Assembly (NCBI RefSeq): GCF_016598575.1
Contig: NZ_CP066801.1
Coordinates: 496,001-560,000 of the forward strand
Reading direction: 5' to 3'
Source of the DNA: Streptomyces sp. HSG2
GTDB taxonomy: Bacteria > Actinomycetota > Actinomycetes > Streptomycetales > Streptomycetaceae
DNA: 64,000 nucleotides
Part shown: positions 60,451-64,000 of the stretch, piece after piece
Layout: every line of letters begins with the position of its first letter
Position numbering within the stretch: the first letter of the stretch is position 1
Position numbers and translations under genes: made by a program
Notes under the pieces: generated by a model
The model's input: only the letters and a program-made list of their open reading frames with translations
What the model was told of the DNA's origin: nothing
Database searches by the model: none

Positions 60451-61530
60451 TCAGCCGGGAACGGTGCAGTCGAAGGCGTGCAGGTACGGGTTGACCGGGC
60501 GGATCTCGTCGATCAGCAGGCCCGCTCCGCGCAGCCGTTCGGTCATGCCGCGCATGGTGTGCTTCGCGCCGCCGACGTTGAGGAGGAGCAGCAGGTCCAT
60601 GGCGGTGGTGAACTTCATCGATGGGGTGTCGTCGATCAGGTTCTCGATGACCACGACCCGGGTTCCGGGCCCACCCGCCGCGATGACGTTCCGCAGCACC
60701 CGGCCGGTGCTGGCGTCGTCCCACTCCAGGATGTTCTTGATGACGTAGACGTCGGCGCGCACCGGAACGGCCTCCCGGCAGTCTCCGGGCACGATCCGCG
60801 TGCGCTCCGCCAGAGGGCCGCCGTCGCGGAGTCGCGGATCGGCGTTCTCCACGACGTCCGGCAGATCGAGGAGCGCCCCGCGCATCGTCGGGTACTTCTC
60901 CAGGAGGCTCACTACCACGTGCCCTTGGCCGCCTCCGATGTCGGCGACCGACGAACGGTCGGACAGGTCCAGGCAGTCCGCGACGTCTCGCGCCGACTGT
61001 GCGCTGGAGGTGGTCATCGCCCGGTTGAAGACATCGGCCGATTCGGGGGCGTCCTGGTGGAGGTATTCGAAGAACCCCTTGCCGTACAGGTCCCGGACCA
61101 CGTCACCGCCGGTGCGCACCGCCTCGTCGAGCCGGGGCCATGCGTCCCACGTCCAGGGTTCGGTGCACCACAGGGAGATGGCGCGCAGGCTCCGCGGTTC
61201 GTCCTCGCGCAGCAGCCGGGACATGTCGGTGTGCCCGAACGTGCCGTCCGGGTTCTCGACGAAGACTCCGTGGCAGGCCAGGGCTCGCAGCAGCCTCCGC
61301 AGTGGGGCGGGTTCGGTCTTGACGGAACGGGCGAGGTCCTCCGCGGTCGCGGGCGTCTCGCCCAGCGCGTCGGCCACGCCGAGTCGGGCCGCCGCGCGCA
61401 CGGCGGCGGCCTGGGCCGCGCCGAAGACGAGTTCCCGCAGCCGCATGGACGGCGGGCAGGGTGCGCTGTCGGGCGTGGTGCGCGGAGTCGGCTGCCGGTC
61501 CGGAAGCGTGGGGGTGGGCACGGTCAGCAC
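60451..61530 (-). CDS. SAM-dependent O-methyltransferase, polyketide type
   Basis: 359 aa. A winged-helix dimerisation domain (residues 25-110, AVRAAARLGVADALGETPATAEDLARSVKTEPAPLRRLLRALACHGVF) precedes a Rossmann methyltransferase domain with the SAM motif VADIGGGQGHVVVSLLEKYP, LLDLPDVVENA, and the catalytic-region KNILEWDDASTGRVLRNV. Same class as TcmN/CarminomycinOMT-type enzymes. GTG 61530 overlaps the beta-helix gene end by 7 nt, so translation is coupled. Substrate unknown. Confidence 0.9.
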   Translation of the reverse strand: MLTVPTPTLPDRQPTPRTTPDSAPCPPSMRLRELVFGAAQAAAVRAAARLGVADALGETPATAEDLARSVKTEPAPLRRLLRALACHGVFVENPDGTFGHTDMSRLLREDEPRSLRAISLWCTEPWTWDAWPRLDEAVRTGGDVVRDLYGKGFFEYLHQDAPESADVFNRAMTTSSAQSARDVADCLDLSDRSSVADIGGGQGHVVVSLLEKYPTMRGALLDLPDVVENADPRLRDGGPLAERTRIVPGDCREAVPVRADVYVIKNILEWDDASTGRVLRNVIAAGGPGTRVVVIENLIDDTPSMKFTTAMDLLLLLNVGGAKHTMRGMTERLRGAGLLIDEIRPVNPYLHAFDCTVPG

Positions 61531-62582
61531 ATCCCGGCGGGCCGTGAGAGGCCGCAGGAGTTGGACTGGAAGGTGTTGCCCTCTCCGGTGGCCACGTTGA
61601 TCAGGTCCTCGGGGGCGTTTCCGGTCACGATGTTGCGGCTGACGGTGTTGTCCTCGCTGAGCGCGCCCACGAAGTTCCGGTAGAGCACGATGCCGCCGGA
61701 CATCGGAGAGGTGCCCTGGTTGTCCGTCACCTGGTTCCGGGTCACCAGGGTGTCCTCGGCGCCGGTGAGGACGATGCCGACGCCCTGCATGAAGGGCAGC
61801 CGCTCGGTCGCCGGGCAGTACTTGTTGTTCCGGTGGACGATGTTGCCGCTGACGGTGAGGTTTCCGGCCCGGGGCTCGTTCTCGTCGCCGACGACGAACA
61901 GGGCGGCGCAGTTGCCGGTGATGACGTTGTGCTCGACGGTGAGGTTCCGCAGTCGCCGGACGATGGTCCCGATGCGGTTGTCCTGGAGGATGTTGTGCTC
62001 GACGACCGTCCCCCGGGTGTCCGTGGCCCCCGCTTCCTCGTCGGTCGCGTTGGCCAGGAAGACCCCCGCGTCGCCGTTGGCGCGGGCCGTGTTGTGGCGG
62101 ACCACCGAGCGCAGGGACCGTTCGATAGCGATTCCGCGTTGACCGTTCTCCTCGACCGTCGTCCGACGCACGGTCAGCTTGTCCGTACGGGTCGCCAGGA
62201 GGCCGTCCCGGGCGAACCCGGACAGGGTCAGGGAGCGGATGGTGGTGCCGGTGACGGGGTCGTCGTCCGTGCCCTCCACGCAGATGCCGTTGCCCGCCCG
62301 CGCGCAGGCGTTGCCGGTTCCCTCCGGGCCCGGCTTGAGTACGGTGGCCGGGCCCATGCCCCGGAGGGTCAGCCGGGAGGTGGTCACCCGGACGCTCTCC
62401 CGGTAGGTGCCCGCTGAGAGCACGACGGTGTCCCCCGGCTTGGCGGCGTCGACGACCTGTTGGATGGATTGGCCCGGCTGCACGCGGTGGGTCGTGGGAC
62501 CGGCGGCCGGGACGGCGGCACCCGTCGCGGCGACCACGGCCACGGTGGCGCAGGCAAGGCTGGTGATCTGGCGTCTCATCAT
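61524..62582 (-). CDS. Secreted right-handed parallel beta-helix repeat protein
   Basis: 352 aa. Signal peptide MRRQITSLACATVAVVAATGAAVPAA, then a parallel beta-helix (pectate lyase C-like): TTHRVQPGQSIQQVVDAAKPGDTVVLSAGTYRESV is the common first coil, and NTARANGDAGVFLANA, LTVEHNVITGN, LTVSGNIVHRNN, TLVTRNQVTDN, NTVSRNIVTGN are PbH1 repeats. Ends SCGLSRPAGMC; the Cys residues may form a disulfide. ATG 62582 (a second at 62579) is preceded by TAGCGT at 62590-62595, so it is likely leaderless. Polysaccharide binding or lyase is possible. Confidence 0.88.
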   Translation of the reverse strand: MMRRQITSLACATVAVVAATGAAVPAAGPTTHRVQPGQSIQQVVDAAKPGDTVVLSAGTYRESVRVTTSRLTLRGMGPATVLKPGPEGTGNACARAGNGICVEGTDDDPVTGTTIRSLTLSGFARDGLLATRTDKLTVRRTTVEENGQRGIAIERSLRSVVRHNTARANGDAGVFLANATDEEAGATDTRGTVVEHNILQDNRIGTIVRRLRNLTVEHNVITGNCAALFVVGDENEPRAGNLTVSGNIVHRNNKYCPATERLPFMQGVGIVLTGAEDTLVTRNQVTDNQGTSPMSGGIVLYRNFVGALSEDNTVSRNIVTGNAPEDLINVATGEGNTFQSNSCGLSRPAGMC

Positions 62583-62589
62583 ATTTCCG

Positions 62590-62595
62590 ACGCTA
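62590..62595 (-). promoter_or_regulatory. -10 box (TAGCGT) for the beta-helix/O-methyltransferase transcript
   Basis: On the minus strand TAGCGT ends 7 nt before the ATG at 62582. Confidence 0.5.
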
Positions 62596-62874
62596 TGTCT
62601 GCCCTGTGTCTTTCTCTACGCACGTTGCTCCCGCCGGGGCAGGAGGTCGGCCATCCGGCCGCACCCCGACCCGCCGTCCGAGCGGCTCTCCCGACGGCGG
62701 GTCGACCCCACCCGGCGATCCGGGCGACCGAGGAGAGACCCCGCCACACCGGCGCCCCGCCCACCGCCGGCACCCGACGGCGGGCGGGGCAGAGGCACGG
62801 CCCCCTCGTCTCCGCGGGAACGGCGAAGCCCCCGCCCGCACGGGTGGAACGGCGAGGTCCAAAGTTCCGCCCGC

Positions 62875-63282
62875 TCAGGGAACGTTGATGTTCACCATCC
62901 ACGGAACGCCGAAACGGTCCGTGCACATGCCGTACACGTCGCCCCAGTTCTGCTTCTCCAGCGGCACGGCTACCGTCGCGCCCACCGACAGCTTGTCCCA
63001 GTACCCACGCAGTTCCGTCTCGTCGTCGCCATTGAGACAGACCGACTGGCTGTTGCCCTGGCTGCGGCGCATCCCGGGAGGCGTGTCGGCGCCCATCAGG
63101 GTGAAGCCGGAGGGCGTCTCCAAGGCTCCGTGCATGATCTTGTCCGCCTGGGTCGCCTCCATCTCGCCCAGCGAGCCGAACGTGTGCAGGGTGAGATCGC
63201 CGCCGAACACACGCTCGTAGAACTCCATCGCCTGACGCGCGTCGCCGTCGAAGGTGAGGTACGGGTTGAGACGTGAGGTCAT
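62875..63282 (-). CDS. VOC family protein, PhnB-like
   Basis: 135 aa PhnB/YjdN-like VOC protein: LNPYLTFDGDARQAMEFYERVFGGDLTLHTFG, GFTLMGADTPPGM, WGDVYGMCTDRFGVPWMVNINVP. ATG 63282 has GGAGG 5 nt upstream. Function unknown; the two Glu/His metal positions of true glyoxalases are not all present. Confidence 0.88.
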   Translation of the reverse strand: MTSRLNPYLTFDGDARQAMEFYERVFGGDLTLHTFGSLGEMEATQADKIMHGALETPSGFTLMGADTPPGMRRSQGNSQSVCLNGDDETELRGYWDKLSVGATVAVPLEKQNWGDVYGMCTDRFGVPWMVNINVP

Positions 63283-63490
63283 GACTGCCTCCGGTGGGTA
63301 CGAGGGGTCGGTGCTCCGCACGCTAACGCGCGCGCGCCGCCGCGGCCCGCCGAACGACGCACCCGGGCATCCCGGGGTGCCTCCCTGGACGCCGGCGTAC
63401 GCGCGGAGCCGGGCCGCCGGCGGCATCGGAGCCCGGCTTCGCACACGGGGCGAAGGGCCCCGACCCCGAGGATCACTGCCGCCTCGCACC

Positions 63491-63534
63491 GTCGGGTCGA
63501 CAGGGTTCGGACCTGCGACGCCTTGACCCCCACT
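63491..63534 (-). repeat. Decayed 3' half of tRNA-Pro (att-site-like scar)
   Basis: The 44 nt align with 63889-63932 of the intact tRNA-Pro with about seven mismatches, covering the anticodon loop (GGGGG), the T arm and the acceptor 3' strand. The 5' half is absent, so this is not a tRNA. This segment is exactly what integrative elements duplicate when they insert at a tRNA 3' end. Confidence 0.7.
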
Positions 63535-63849
63535 GGGCGAACGCCCACGCCGGTCGCTACGGTTCGCGAGGCCCGTGCGAGACGACCTGGAAACGACGAA
63601 GCCCCTGCTCGGTCGCGGCATGTCGACGCGAGGACGCGCCCGAGGCGCGCGAAGGGCCGGCCGACTACGGGCAGGTGTCGCTCGCCTGGGCAGGAGTACG
63701 CCACCCGTTTCGGGTCGGAGAGCCGGAAAGGTCGGCTTCACCGACCGGCGGTCGCTCAGGGCGGATTCGGAGAAGCCGGCCGAACCTCGACCGGCCTTGA
63801 TCAACGGCATTGTGGAGAAGGGCCGGACGGCTTCCCCGGAAACGATCGA

Positions 63850-63871
63850 GAGGGGCCCCGAAGGGCCCCTC
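63850..63871 (-). terminator. Terminator of tRNA-Pro
   Basis: GAGGGGCCC (63850-63858), loop CGAA, GGGCCCCTC (63863-63871), a perfect 9-bp stem, 18 nt beyond the tRNA 3' end on the minus strand. Confidence 0.7.
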
Positions 63872-63889
63872 CGACCTCGTACCTCACCG

Positions 63890-63963
<74 letters not shown>

Positions 63964-64000
63964 GTACCCGTGCACGGATCCCCGTGCGCTCGGCGAGACA

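Larger units (their letters stand above)
63283..63889. other. Non-coding stretch between the VOC gene and tRNA-Pro, with tRNA scar
   Basis: 607 nt without a convincing gene. It holds a decayed copy of the 3' half of tRNA-Pro (63491-63534) and the tRNA terminator (63850-63871). The 316 nt between them show nothing recognisable and could be what is left of an excised element. Confidence 0.6.

Overview
The window is chromosomal DNA of a high-GC actinomycete, almost certainly a Streptomyces. Evidence: very high GC with strong third-position G/C bias, many GTG starts, GGAGG ribosome sites, leaderless starts placed 6-8 nt behind TAnnnT boxes, and typical Streptomyces families (DUF5997, DUF5709, DUF6421, SchA/CurD, monomeric isocitrate dehydrogenase, orphan roadblock protein). 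All calls were made by reading the sequence; no database search was run.

Layout. 1-9.9 kb: start of a geranylgeranyl-reductase-type flavoprotein, M20 peptidase, P-loop/Nudix fusion, small secreted peptide, ROK kinase divergent from a LacI regulator with a palindromic operator between them, etfBA, flavin reductase, thioredoxin, PlsC acyltransferase. 10-16.3 kb: threonine aldolase, SDR and DUF6421 in one minus-strand run, then GDPD, GNAT, VOC, M56 peptidase. 16.4-24.3 kb: PAP2 phosphatase, LVIVD protein divergent from a DUF305 lipoprotein, ferredoxin-NADP reductase, BNR-repeat protein, Ung, CbiX-like protein. 24.4-35.5 kb: FUSC transporter, Lrp regulator, DUF4142 protein, LysR-type binding domain without HTH divergent from DUF5997, DUF5709, membrane hydrolase, DExH helicase, roadblock protein, PPOX flavoprotein, MpaB-like oxygenase, small membrane protein. 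36-39.9 kb: Tat-exported amidase, GAF regulator, aldehyde dehydrogenase.

39.85-41.5 kb is a complete IS1380-type element inserted exactly at the aldehyde dehydrogenase stop codon (4-bp CTAG target duplication). Beyond it, 41.7-48.7 kb, lies the most interesting region: an apparently undescribed RiPP-type (ribosomal peptide) gene set. It holds a strong promoter, an S9 peptidase, a 49-codon peptide gene with a near-perfect Shine-Dalgarno sequence, a 13-bp-stem hairpin, a B12-type radical SAM RiPP C-methyltransferase (CX7CX2C), a DUF5825 protein, a 53-codon ORF translationally coupled to a cytochrome P450, and, divergently, a 66-codon hydrophobic peptide gene ending in a 50-bp perfect palindrome. 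The reading is inference: the methyltransferase and P450 modify a small peptide and the S9 enzyme trims it.

48.8-64 kb: BCCT transporter, AidB-like acyl-CoA dehydrogenase, TerC, MscS channel overlapping the NADP isocitrate dehydrogenase start, then a tailoring trio (aromatic FAD hydroxylase, SchA/CurD protein, O-methyltransferase) that resembles part of a spore-pigment or aromatic polyketide cluster but lacks the synthase, a secreted beta-helix protein, a VOC protein, and a tRNA-Pro(GGG) with a decayed copy of its 3' half about 0.4 kb away, which looks like an old integration scar.
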